Positions 16,146 to 22,275 of a stretch of DNA of 29,140 nucleotides are shown piece after piece; the stretch's first letter is position 1, and the number at the start of each line of letters is the position of its first letter. The stretch is from a virus. The notes beneath the pieces were generated by a model. That model was not told the DNA's origin. It did not search any database and saw only the letters and a program-made list of their open reading frames with translations. A program made the position numbers and the translations under genes. The stretch covers positions 1 through 29,140 of IMG/VR virus record IMGVR_UViG_3300042905_001919. One strand, given 5' to 3'.

Positions 16146-17144
16146 TCATCTACCCTTGGAATCAACTTCCCACTCCTTGATAATTGGCTGCATTACCTTC
16201 TTGATTGCCTTGTACGCTTTAGCATCGATCACCAGCAGTTTGATTGTTGGGTGGTACTTCGCCATTCGCTTGATCTTTGTTTTACTGCGGTCATCCATCC
16301 ACCCTTTGACTTCGTGGAATACAATTTTCCCGCTAGTCTCCACAACGCGAAAATCTGGAAGGTAACTCATACACCCTCGCTTGATCCCTTCAAACCAGAA
16401 TGTCTCGGGTTCATGCAGCCAACTATCGATCTGGCCCTTTACCCGTAACCACTCAAGATACCGAGCATAATTTGCCTCCCATTTGCTTCTGTAGTATTTA
16501 CGGACTCCACCAATCTCGCGCCAACCAGCGCCCCATGACGAGTTGGCGCGATTCATTGTTTGCATCGTCCCGCTTACCTCGCGGCCCTTCATGGTTTTGA
16601 CGATGTGTTCGTCTTGCTGCTCTTTTGTCATAGCACACCACCGCTCAGATGACTTTTTTGAAATTGCAGCCTTGGCCTCTGGCGTGTGCTTCATCCCCAG
16701 CGCCCCGCGTGGATGCCCTTTCTCTGCGATATATTCTTTTACTCTTTTACTTATGTGAATACTTAACTCCGCCTTGGATGAAAACATTGGCTTGCGTATT
16801 TTTCTAACCTCTGGCGGAAGCATATCTCGCCCCTGATCCGTCAAGCCGAACTGACGAGCCTTTCTGCAAACCAGAGACTTGTGGCGGCCTAGTTCCACCG
16901 CCAAGGAATCAAGGTTTATTTCAGCCCCGTATCTCACTCCACGGTACGCTTCCTTAAGCCGGTCAATTTGTTCTTCTGTCCAATCGTCGCTTTTATCGAC
17001 AAGCCCAAGTATGTGACACCGACCGCGCACTGCATTTATGCTGCGACCAAGTGCCTGCGCAATTTCTTTGTGGGTACAGTTTTTCACTGCGCCTCGAAGG
17101 TGGGCGAGTTCTTCGTCACTCCAGCGATTAGCTTTACTCACCAT
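16146..17144 (-). CDS. Homing-type nuclease: SANT/HTH + NUMOD3 + PD-(D/E)xK-like
   Basis: The 332-aa product starts at ATG 17144. The upstream extension (MASSGKSALDG...) is discarded because it overlaps the preceding gene and looks random. Residues 5-60 contain a Myb/SANT-like unit (RWSDEELAHLRG then HKEIAQALGRSINAVRGR), and a second such unit begins DWTEEQIDRLKEAYRG. A NUMOD3-like motif, GMKHTPEAKAAISKKSSERW, lies at about 150-170. The nuclease-like C-terminus has YYRSKWEANYARYLEWL, then PDFRVVETSGKIVFHEVKGW (D, then E-x-K). DNA-binding motifs followed by a PD-(D/E)xK core fit phage homing endonucleases. It sits in an otherwise essential early operon. Confidence 0.72.
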   Translation of the reverse strand: MVSKANRWSDEELAHLRGAVKNCTHKEIAQALGRSINAVRGRCHILGLVDKSDDWTEEQIDRLKEAYRGVRYGAEINLDSLAVELGRHKSLVCRKARQFGLTDQGRDMLPPEVRKIRKPMFSSKAELSIHISKRVKEYIAEKGHPRGALGMKHTPEAKAAISKKSSERWCAMTKEQQDEHIVKTMKGREVSGTMQTMNRANSSWGAGWREIGGVRKYYRSKWEANYARYLEWLRVKGQIDSWLHEPETFWFEGIKRGCMSYLPDFRVVETSGKIVFHEVKGWMDDRSKTKIKRMAKYHPTIKLLVIDAKAYKAIKKVMQPIIKEWEVDSKGR

Positions 17145-17187
17145 GATTCGCCTCGCACGGTTGCCCAGGTTCCTTCGATCAGTTCTG

Positions 17188-17499
17188 TCACAGTGTTCCT
17201 CCCACTCGCGGCATAGACTTCCTGAGTCCCGCCAGAATCTTCGACCATCCAATGCGCTCTTTCCACTCGACGCCATCGGCTATGACCTTGTAGCAGTCCA
17301 CCCGATCCGTCCGGTACAGGTCTAGCGTGTGAATCTTCTCGCCGAAGTCGAAATCACAGATGATGATCTGCCGCCGCAACTCGGGCAGCACGGAAGGGTA
17401 GTCCGGTGCGGGCGGTTCAAGTCGCGCAGCTTCCCGGCCCCGCCGCATTGTTGCGAGTTTGGCGCGTTGGGCTTCGGCTTTTTTGGTCAGTCGGTACAT
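17188..17499 (-). CDS. 103-aa early protein, unknown
   Basis: The product begins MYRLTKKAEAQRAKLATM and has a basic helical first third. It then reads LRRQIIICDFDFGEKIHTLDLYRTDRVDCYKV, and ends GWSKILAGLRKSMPRVGG. The start ATG 17499 has AAGG upstream. It lies immediately left of the cassette array; in the reconstructed ancestor it would directly follow the small Cys-rich gene by 15 bases. I do not recognise a family. Confidence 0.6.
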   Translation of the reverse strand: MYRLTKKAEAQRAKLATMRRGREAARLEPPAPDYPSVLPELRRQIIICDFDFGEKIHTLDLYRTDRVDCYKVIADGVEWKERIGWSKILAGLRKSMPRVGGTL

Positions 17500-17514
17500 G
17501 GTCAACCTTGCACG

Positions 17515-17820
17515 CTAGGTACACTTATCGTTCGGCGTCACAGACCCGCATGGGCCGCACAGTGCATACGCTGCATTCAGCACCAGCGCATCCGGGTCGA
17601 AGTCCGGTTCTGTGCCGTTCATCGTCGCGCCTCGCACTGCCCAACGCACCGCAGCCTTTATCGCCTCGCGCTGGCTGTTGTCGAAGATCGGCAGCGGCGT
17701 ATCCGGTGAGCAATCGCGTTCACTGTCCCATCCTTCTGCGTTCGGTGCGTAAAGCCAGTGGTCTTTCGGCAGCGGAAACGATCCAACGAAGAACCCGCTT
17801 CCGTCTGGTAGTTTGTGCAT
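17515..17820 (-). CDS. Cassette 1 gene, hypothetical 101-aa protein
   Basis: ATG 17820 has an excellent ribosome site (AAGGAGA). The product begins MHKLPDGSGFFVGSFPLPK, and the middle includes DHWLYAPNAEGWDSERD and REAIKAAVRWAVRG; the family is unknown to me. Its last five residues and stop (NDKCT) are encoded partly outside the cassette, by the tail of the interrupted phage gene: the G/TT junction at 17530/17531 falls just after the Asn codon as read leftward. The gene therefore borrows the host gene's stop codon. It is bounded by 10-base inverted ends (17530-17539 and 17854-17863). Confidence 0.7.
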   Translation of the reverse strand: MHKLPDGSGFFVGSFPLPKDHWLYAPNAEGWDSERDCSPDTPLPIFDNSQREAIKAAVRWAVRGATMNGTEPDFDPDALVLNAAYALCGPCGSVTPNDKCT

Positions 17821-17856
17821 GTCTTTCTCCTTTTCAAAAGTCGGCGCTGGTAAGAC

Positions 17857-17923
17857 GCCGAACCCATCATTCCAGGGGAGCTTCGCCAAAAGCGGCTCAT
17901 CCCCCTGAATTCAGACGTTGGCA
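17857..17923 (+). repeat. attC-like site of cassette 1
   Basis: R'' is GCCGAAC (17857-17863) and the junction R' is GTTGGCA (17917-17923). Arms ATTCCAGGGG and CCCCTGAAT pair with one extra C on the left arm, the usual mark of the attC top strand. The inner part pairs AGCTTCGC with GCGGCT loosely. Length 67 bp. Confidence 0.75.
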
Positions 17924-18687
17924 GGCAAAAGCATGTCGCCCTGCACCGCCGTATCGCCAGCGCCGACTTTTGGCGCAGCGAACATTTGCTCTTGTGCTTG
18001 AGCACCCGTCACCCGAGGCACCGCGATTCCGTGGAAATATTCGTGCTCTCGCTCAATCCCGATAAATCGCCGCCCTTCCAAGTGCGCCGCCTCGCCAGTG
18101 GTTCCGCTCCCCATGAAGCAGTCCAAAACCGTGTCGCCTGCGTCCGTGGTCAGCCGTATCAGGTGCCGCATCACGTCCACCGGCTTCTCTGCCGCGTGCG
18201 CCGTCGTCTTGCTGTTTCCGGCCATCCAGCGGCAGCGGTAAATGTCGCTCGCGCTCCGGTTGTCTATCTTGGCGTCTGGCATTCCGGCAAAAAGCACAAC
18301 CTCGTAAGTCGGGCGCAGTTGGCGCGGCCCTGCCGGGCCGATCCACTCCTTGTCCCAAATCATCAGCGAGTCCACTTGCCATTTCACCTTGGCAAACGCA
18401 TAGAGCAGTGTCGGCAGGCTGCGCCAGTTGCCGAAGACACAAGCAAACCCGTCTTGCTTCAGTGCGCGCCGCGCCAGCTTCAGCCATTCGGCGTACCACC
18501 ACGCGCTGTTTTCCATGTCCGCCCATCCGCCAGCCTTCGCGCTTGCGTCGCCGGTCGAGATCGCGCCAATCATGTATGGCGGGTCGGTTATCACCGCATC
18601 CACGCTCATCGGCGGCAATTCCGCCATTACTTCCAGGCAGTCGCCTTGCCACAGTTCAGCGTTACCGATTTTCACTTTCTCAGCCAT
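17911..18687 (-). CDS. Cassette 2 gene: DNA methyltransferase, DPPY type
   Basis: The 258-aa product would transfer methyl from AdoMet to the exocyclic amino group of adenine or cytosine. The catalytic motif TDPPY is at 34-38, and KPVDVMRHLI (168-177) is the motif X region. The AdoMet site DTVLDCFMGSGTTGEAA is at 185-201. Catalytic before AdoMet motif means beta-group order. ATG 18687 is chosen over 18690 and GTG 18693 because GGAG lies five bases before it. The C-terminus (LPANV) runs into the attC site, where the crossover AAC is read as Asn. No restriction partner is nearby, so protection from host restriction or regulation is inferred. Confidence 0.85.
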   Translation of the reverse strand: MAEKVKIGNAELWQGDCLEVMAELPPMSVDAVITDPPYMIGAISTGDASAKAGGWADMENSAWWYAEWLKLARRALKQDGFACVFGNWRSLPTLLYAFAKVKWQVDSLMIWDKEWIGPAGPRQLRPTYEVVLFAGMPDAKIDNRSASDIYRCRWMAGNSKTTAHAAEKPVDVMRHLIRLTTDAGDTVLDCFMGSGTTGEAAHLEGRRFIGIEREHEYFHGIAVPRVTGAQAQEQMFAAPKVGAGDTAVQGDMLLPANV

Positions 18688-18712
18688 CATCACTCCGTAG
18701 TTACGTTTTGCC

Positions 18713-18782
18713 TGCCAACCCGTCGCTCAAGCGGGACGCGCCGCGATAAGGCCGCGTCGCGCCCCTTAGCTATGCGTTAGGC
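18713..18782 (+). repeat. attC-like site of cassette 2
   Basis: R'' is TGCCAAC (18713-18719) and the junction R' is GTTAGGC (18776-18782). The left arm GCTCAAGCGGGACGCG pairs with CGCGCCCCTTAGC, leaving C, C and A unpaired on the left. Its R'' pairs perfectly with the cassette's own 5' end (GTTGGCA), as expected for the circular cassette. A 21-base stretch (18717-18737) is identical in the cassette 5 site. Confidence 0.85.
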
Positions 18783-19372
18783 AACTCGATTGAGCCGGTC
18801 GCCTGGTTTCCAAAAACGTCCCACCCTTCCCGTGTCGGGAACAGAGGGGAACGATCCCTTGCAAACATTTCGAGGTACGGCCCAAGGCACACGCGCTCAA
18901 TCATCGTGTAAAACTCCTCCGGCTTTTCTGAATGCCCGCGCTTCGGCCACACAAACCAAGACGTGCTTTCTCGCATTCCGGTCGTGTTCTTTGTCCTGGC
19001 GTTCGACCTTTCGCTGATGCGCTGCCCTATCACTACAAACTCTGTATTGGTTGTGAACATCCCACCTAGGCCAACGCCGTTTTCTGGCTTACACCATGTC
19101 AGCGTTTGCCGTGGGGTGCATCCCCACGACCGCATGACCTCAAAGCTCTTTTCAAGGTATTTGTTCGTTGTCCACATGAAAACATACCCTTCGCGCACCA
19201 GCATTTGTTCAACCGGCATTGCCTTTATTTCGTCAAGCGTCATCGTGTCGTATGGGATGTCTCGCCCGTGGAACCCTTCCGGGTACTCCCAAGGCGGGTC
19301 AATCACAATGCACCGCCATTGCCTAACACGGCGGTCAACACGGACGCCTGCCGGCGATAAAGCCGCCGTCAT
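18770..19372 (-). CDS. Cassette 3 gene: MT-A70 family adenine methyltransferase
   Basis: The 200-aa product has the catalytic DPPW (25-28, within CIVIDPPWEYP). It then has MTLDEIKAMPVEQM, YVFMWTTNKYL, LTWCKPENGVGLGG and a C-terminal EEFYTMIERVCLGPYLEMFARD. These are the standard MT-A70 landmarks; phage members methylate adenine in DNA. ATG 19372 overlaps the GNAT stop (ATGA) inside the attC site, so the first ~17 residues are encoded by attC. A later GTG (Val23) is the only alternative. The C-terminus LPNA ends within the next attC, just left of its G/TT. Confidence 0.85.
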   Translation of the reverse strand: MTAALSPAGVRVDRRVRQWRCIVIDPPWEYPEGFHGRDIPYDTMTLDEIKAMPVEQMLVREGYVFMWTTNKYLEKSFEVMRSWGCTPRQTLTWCKPENGVGLGGMFTTNTEFVVIGQRISERSNARTKNTTGMRESTSWFVWPKRGHSEKPEEFYTMIERVCLGPYLEMFARDRSPLFPTREGWDVFGNQATGSIELPNA

Positions 19373-19396
19373 GCGCCTGTTACCTCAGCGTTAGAC
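19321..19396 (+). repeat. attC-like site of cassette 3
   Basis: R'' is GCCTAAC (19321-19327) and the junction R' is GTTAGAC (19390-19396), both exact matches to RYYYAAC/GTTRRRY. Arms GGTCAACACGGACGCC and GGCGC...TGTTACC pair with the same extra C on the left. Length 76 bp. It contains the ATGA stop-start junction of two cassette genes. Confidence 0.85.
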
Positions 19397-19833
19397 CCCA
19401 ATAGCGTCATCTGTGCCGGCTCCGAACACCAGAACACCCATGCGTTATGCTTCCGTCCTCGACGGTTTCCCACGTCACGCTGTCCCATGCGCCGGAAACC
19501 CATTGCCTCCCAAAAACTATTGGCGTCAATGTCCTCCGCGACCCAACACGAAATCCTTTCATACCCTTCCTCCTCCGCTTTGCGAATCAACCGCCCGACC
19601 AATTCAGCGCCGTGTAGCCGTCGCTGTGCGTCGTACTGAATGCAGACTTGGTACACCCTCAACACAGGCCATCCGTTGCCCCACACCAGGAACCCACACG
19701 GCTCGCCGTTCTCGTCCTGCGTCCAAAGTTGTCCGGTGTCTCGGTAATGCTCAAGCCGAGGCCGAGGCAGGAACCCTATTTCCTCGTAGTGCTTCTTGCT
19801 CAAGGCATCAACGAATGGTATGGGGTCTAACAT
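19369..19833 (-). CDS. Cassette 4 gene: GNAT-family acetyltransferase
   Basis: From ATG 19833 the 154-aa product begins MLDPIPFVDALSKKHYEEIG. The acetyl-CoA-binding region is about 62-83 (VCIQYDAQRRLHGAELVGRL), followed by ISCWVAEDIDANSFWEAMGF, the usual GNAT beta5-alpha4 pattern with N-x-FWEAMGF. A GTG at 19875 would add 14 residues read through attC. ATG 19833 is preferred because the protein then starts at the family-like sequence; the G of this ATG is the crossover G read leftward. The substrate is unknown. The C-terminus SNAEVTGA is encoded by the next attC. Confidence 0.8.
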   Translation of the reverse strand: MLDPIPFVDALSKKHYEEIGFLPRPRLEHYRDTGQLWTQDENGEPCGFLVWGNGWPVLRVYQVCIQYDAQRRLHGAELVGRLIRKAEEEGYERISCWVAEDIDANSFWEAMGFRRMGQRDVGNRRGRKHNAWVFWCSEPAQMTLLGSNAEVTGA

Positions 19834-19883
19834 TTCGTCCAACGCGGACGCCCTACGGGCGCCGGTTAACTCCACCGTTCGGC
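19825..19883 (+). repeat. attC-like site of cassette 4, 59 bases
   Basis: R'' is GTCTAAC (19825-19831) and the junction R' is GTTCGGC (19877-19883). The left arm CGTCCAACGCGGACGCC pairs with GGCGCCGGTTAAC around CTAC. The layout is very close to the well-known class 1 integron 59-base elements, including the CGGACGCC...GGTTAAC arms. Confidence 0.88.
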
Positions 19884-19884
19884 G

Positions 19885-20073
19885 TCACTGTGCAATCTCC
19901 ACGCCCCATCGAGCGCCACAGTCCTTGCACTGCCAGCGCTCAAACTCTCCGTCGTCGCTTTCGTATGTGCATTCGCGGTTTTCGTGCTTGCATGCCGCCC
20001 GCTTCTCCGCAGTCTCTTTCATGCTGTCGCGGAGGAATTGCGGTATCTGGTACTTCGTTTGTGTCTCGTCCAT
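19885..20073 (-). CDS. Cassette 5 gene: small zinc-ribbon protein
   Basis: The 62-aa product begins MDETQTKYQIPQFLRDSM. It carries two Cys pairs, CKHENREC and CKDCGARW, spaced as in a zinc ribbon. ATG 20073 has AAGGGG ten bases upstream; a TTG nine bases earlier is less likely. It occupies the shortest cassette (308 bp). DNA, RNA or protein binding is possible; I do not recognise a named family. Confidence 0.65.
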   Translation of the reverse strand: MDETQTKYQIPQFLRDSMKETAEKRAACKHENRECTYESDDGEFERWQCKDCGARWGVEIAQ

Positions 20074-20128
20074 TCGCGTCAAACCCCTTTGTGTCTCATA
20101 TGTGGCGTTTCGTTAATCACTACGCGCC

Positions 20129-20191
20129 GCCGAACCCGTCGCTCAAGCGGGACCGTCCGCAAGCGGACGGCCCCTTAGCTCTTCGTTATAC
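20129..20191 (+). repeat. attC-like site of cassette 5
   Basis: R'' is GCCGAAC (20129-20135) and the junction R' is GTTATAC (20185-20191). The left arm GCTCAAGCGGGACCGTCCGC pairs with GCGGACGGCCCCTTAGC, with an AA loop and the extra left C. 21 bases (20133-20153) are identical to the cassette 2 site, pointing to a shared integron source. Confidence 0.85.
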
Positions 20192-20192
20192 C

Positions 20193-20651
20193 TCACCCAA
20201 CCCATCGCCACTTTCCTCCTACGAGGTCGTTGCCAACTGGTTGCGCGGTGCGCCCTTCGCGGCTGTGCCACATTGCTGCACTCCCGCCCGCATCTTCCTT
20301 GTCGAGCCGAAAACCAGCAGCCCGTAAACTGGCCCCGCCTTCTTCGGGCAGGGTGTAGGTAAAAACCGGGTCATGTCCAAGCGCCCGCGCTGCCTTCCGT
20401 GCCGCTCCGTAAAGCATCGAGCACGCGTTTCGCGCCCCATCTGTGCAAAGGCGCGTTATCTCTGCGGCCAGTCCATCGTTCAGTCTCGGCGCTACTGGCC
20501 TGCCAACAATCGCCACGCCGCGCAGTACTCCGGTTTCATCCTCAACGCCAACCGCGAACTTGTAGCCAACCACTGGGCGGCTGTGCCTGTGCAGTCGGCG
20601 CACAAACTCATTCGCGGTTTTCAGGTCGGTCGGCACAATTCGCAGTTTCAT
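20193..20651 (-). CDS. Cassette 6 gene: XF1762-like protein
   Basis: From ATG 20651 the 152-aa product begins MKLRIVPTDLKTANEFV, then HRHSRPVVGYKFAVGVED, GVAIVGRPVAPRL and ITRLCTDGARNACSMLYGAA. It has a GNAT-like ending (TYTLPEEGGASLRAAGF). This layout matches the XF1762 family, small proteins common in phages and prophages with a probable acyltransferase-like fold and unknown substrate. An earlier ATG (20663) lies in the R'' box; neither start has a good ribosome site, so translation may depend on the upstream gene. Its stop is just before the next crossover sequence. Confidence 0.72.
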   Translation of the reverse strand: MKLRIVPTDLKTANEFVRRLHRHSRPVVGYKFAVGVEDETGVLRGVAIVGRPVAPRLNDGLAAEITRLCTDGARNACSMLYGAARKAARALGHDPVFTYTLPEEGGASLRAAGFRLDKEDAGGSAAMWHSREGRTAQPVGNDLVGGKWRWVG

Positions 20652-20659
20652 CGCGTGAG

Positions 20660-20719
20660 GCATAACCTGTCGGTCAAGCGGACGGCGGCAAGCCGCCTCC
20701 GCTTACCTTTGCGTTATAC
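20660..20719 (+). repeat. attC-like site of cassette 6 (right end of array)
   Basis: R'' is GCATAAC (20660-20666) and the junction R' is GTTATAC (20713-20719). The left arm GGTCAAGCGGACGGCGGC pairs with GCCGCCTCCGCTTACC, with loop AA and an extra C on the left. Bases 20714 onward are phage sequence. Confidence 0.85.
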
Positions 20720-20928
20720 GTCTTCGATTCCAACCACGCAACCCGATTCCCCACGATCTCCGCGTCGGCCGGGTGAAACGCATCGCACCGCCTCGGATAC
20801 CGCGCGCCGACGTACATCAACTGCGGCAGAGGTCCGCATTTCCCGAAGCCATGCCGCGCCATCTCGCGTTCGTCGGTGTCTTCCCGGCCGAAGGTGAAGT
20901 TGGAGCAGTCAATGCAGCAGACGGTCAT
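20674..20928 (-). CDS. Small Cys-rich phage protein whose 3' end was replaced by the array
   Basis: The 84-aa product begins MTVCCIDCSNFTF and has CCxDC, FGKCGPLP and RRCDAFHP, probably a small zinc-binding protein. ATG 20928 overlaps the helicase stop (ATGA). The last residues (AKVSGGGLPPSA) are read from attC and are not original. At the crossover, the codon AAC (Asn) is followed by array sequence. Joining it to base 17530 gives SKTYNDKCT and the TAG at 17517-17515, in frame, 15 bases before the next phage gene. The ancestor would be about 76 residues. The altered protein is probably still functional, since only its tail changed. Confidence 0.75.
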   Translation of the reverse strand: MTVCCIDCSNFTFGREDTDEREMARHGFGKCGPLPQLMYVGARYPRRCDAFHPADAEIVGNRVAWLESKTYNAKVSGGGLPPSA

Positions 20929-21806
20929 GAAAAGCACCTGTCTTCCGAGTAGGCAAAGGTTTCTTGGTTGAAGTAAAGGCCAATCTTGCCCTCCCACTCC
21001 CCGTTTCGCTGCTTGTCGCAGATCAAAAAACAGTCTGGGTCAGTTCCGATCAACCCGGTACGGGCAGCCTCCTCCTGTTTTTTGTTCCTCCAGACCGTGA
21101 CCACGTTGTCGACTTGGTCGGTCATGGTTCCCGTTCCCTTGATGTCCATCTTGCCTGGGGCGCTCATTTCGTCCTTCTGCTTGCGCGAGTGCGCAACAAG
21201 GTGGATGTGCATACCGGTGTCCCGCCCGATGGTGCAGAGGTGGTCAAGGAAATGCTTCTGTGCGTTGTAGTCATCCTCACCTATCCCGCACTTCATCAGG
21301 GAGTCAATGACGAAGTGGTCGGCCTTGAGGCGGTCAGCGCAATACCGAAGCACCGCCAGCATCTTGTCCTGGCGAACGGCACCAAGTTGGTCGTATAGCC
21401 ACAACACAGGGTCAGTCCATTTGTGAAACTGGCCGATGGCGGAGGCGCTCGGCGTCCGTCCGTACTCTTGCCGGCACATTCTGGCAAGCGTCAGCATTGG
21501 CCGCATTTCCATCGAGGCGACAACCACCCGCTGACCCTGCCGGCAAAAATTCACGCAAGCCTGGCCGAGTACCATTGACTTTCCAGACCCGTTGAACCCG
21601 CCCCAAAGCGTCGTTTCCCCTTTCCGGAACCCGATCTTGCTGTGTGTTTTTGCCCAAGGCAGATGGGCGCCACGGTTCCCCTCGGGGCCGTGGAAGTAAT
21701 CAACAACCTGCTGCTCATAGTCGCCGGCAGACCTGACCCGGTGCGCCGTGTCCGTGTCTTCCATGTACTCGCTGAAGTCGAGCGAATCAGGCAGTAGCTT
21801 TGCCAT
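20925..21806 (-). CDS. DnaB-like replicative helicase
   Basis: The 293-aa product has a RecA-type ATPase core: Walker A GGFNGSGKS (69-77), then VVVASMEMRP (94-103), Walker B HFVIDSL (164-170) and IHLVAHSRK (201-209). GTGTMTDQVDNVVTVWRNK and a final DKQRNGEWEG complete the SF4 pattern, closest to the C-terminal helicase part of Twinkle or T7 gp4 rather than full DnaB. There is no primase domain, and the N-terminus is only ~55 residues. It follows the initiator module by a 20-base overlap. It would form the hexameric helicase loaded at the origin. Confidence 0.85.
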   Translation of the reverse strand: MAKLLPDSLDFSEYMEDTDTAHRVRSAGDYEQQVVDYFHGPEGNRGAHLPWAKTHSKIGFRKGETTLWGGFNGSGKSMVLGQACVNFCRQGQRVVVASMEMRPMLTLARMCRQEYGRTPSASAIGQFHKWTDPVLWLYDQLGAVRQDKMLAVLRYCADRLKADHFVIDSLMKCGIGEDDYNAQKHFLDHLCTIGRDTGMHIHLVAHSRKQKDEMSAPGKMDIKGTGTMTDQVDNVVTVWRNKKQEEAARTGLIGTDPDCFLICDKQRNGEWEGKIGLYFNQETFAYSEDRCFS

Positions 21807-22275
21807 GTCCGTGCCTTTCCGTTATCCAAGGGCAGTGCGCCAGTGCTTCCGCTTCAAGCCGCAGGCGCTCGTCAGTTTCTGCTTTCGTCTTGGCGATCGT
21901 GGTCCGCGCTCGGTCCCACTGCTCCGCCCATCGGGTTTCCCCAAGTTCGCAGTCTCCCCATTTCTTTGACCACTCCCACCCAAGGTCGGTGCTGTACTCG
22001 CCGCAGAAGATCGTCAGCCGCTCGGCGTATTCCTTCACCCTGTCGATTAGGTCGGTGTAGGTAGGGTTCGCCTTCGGGGAGTAGATCATTACGTCCAGGC
22101 CGATGAACGGGCGGAAGTCATCAAGCCGCAGATCCCCCTCGGCCACCAGAACCATTCTGGCAAACTCGTTGGCGTAGCGCGGCTCAAAATATTGGCACCC
22201 GACATCAACCTCAAGGAACACAGGGCGCCGGCCGGACTTTCGAAGCGCGATCAGGTGCTGAATGCCGTGGATCAT
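21787..22275 (-). CDS. 162-aa protein in the replication module, unknown
   Basis: The product begins MIHGIQHLIALRKSGRRPVF. It has an acidic alpha/beta middle (DFRPFIGLDVMIYSP) and an amphipathic C-terminal helix rich in Ala, Glu and Lys. It overlaps the initiator stop (ATGA) and the helicase start. By position between initiator and helicase it could be a helicase loader, but no AAA+ Walker motifs are visible, so I make no functional call. Confidence 0.6.
   Translation of the reverse strand: MIHGIQHLIALRKSGRRPVFLEVDVGCQYFEPRYANEFARMVLVAEGDLRLDDFRPFIGLDVMIYSPKANPTYTDLIDRVKEYAERLTIFCGEYSTDLGWEWSKKWGDCELGETRWAEQWDRARTTIAKTKAETDERLRLEAEALAHCPWITERHGHGKATA

Larger units (their letters stand above)
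17531..20713 (+). mobile_element. Six-cassette integron-type array inserted in the replication operon
   Basis: Six attC-like sites lie at 17857-17923, 18713-18782, 19321-19396, 19825-19883, 20129-20191 and 20660-20719. They divide this stretch into cassettes of 387, 859, 614, 487, 308 and 528 bp. Every cassette begins TT after a G/TT crossover and ends with RYYYAAC-like, arm, loop, arm and G. The outer junctions are G17530/T17531 and G20713/T20714. Joining them restores one open reading frame in the phage gene. No integron integrase or attI is present, so capture would need IntI from the host. The listed strand follows the usual attC top strand; all cassette genes are on the other strand. Confidence 0.82.

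Noticed and set aside
19413-20327. Long rightward ORF of 304 codons across three cassettes
   Set aside because: Pro/Arg/Ser-rich translation typical of an antisense shadow; it crosses attC sites and the real genes on minus have clear family motifs.
17857-20928. Alternative reading of the array with attC top strand on minus, which would give normal gene polarity
   Set aside because: It leaves the matching 10-base end at 17530 and the in-frame restored gene unexplained, finds no right-hand partner near 20928, and contradicts the extra-C arm asymmetry. Kept as the main thing to test.
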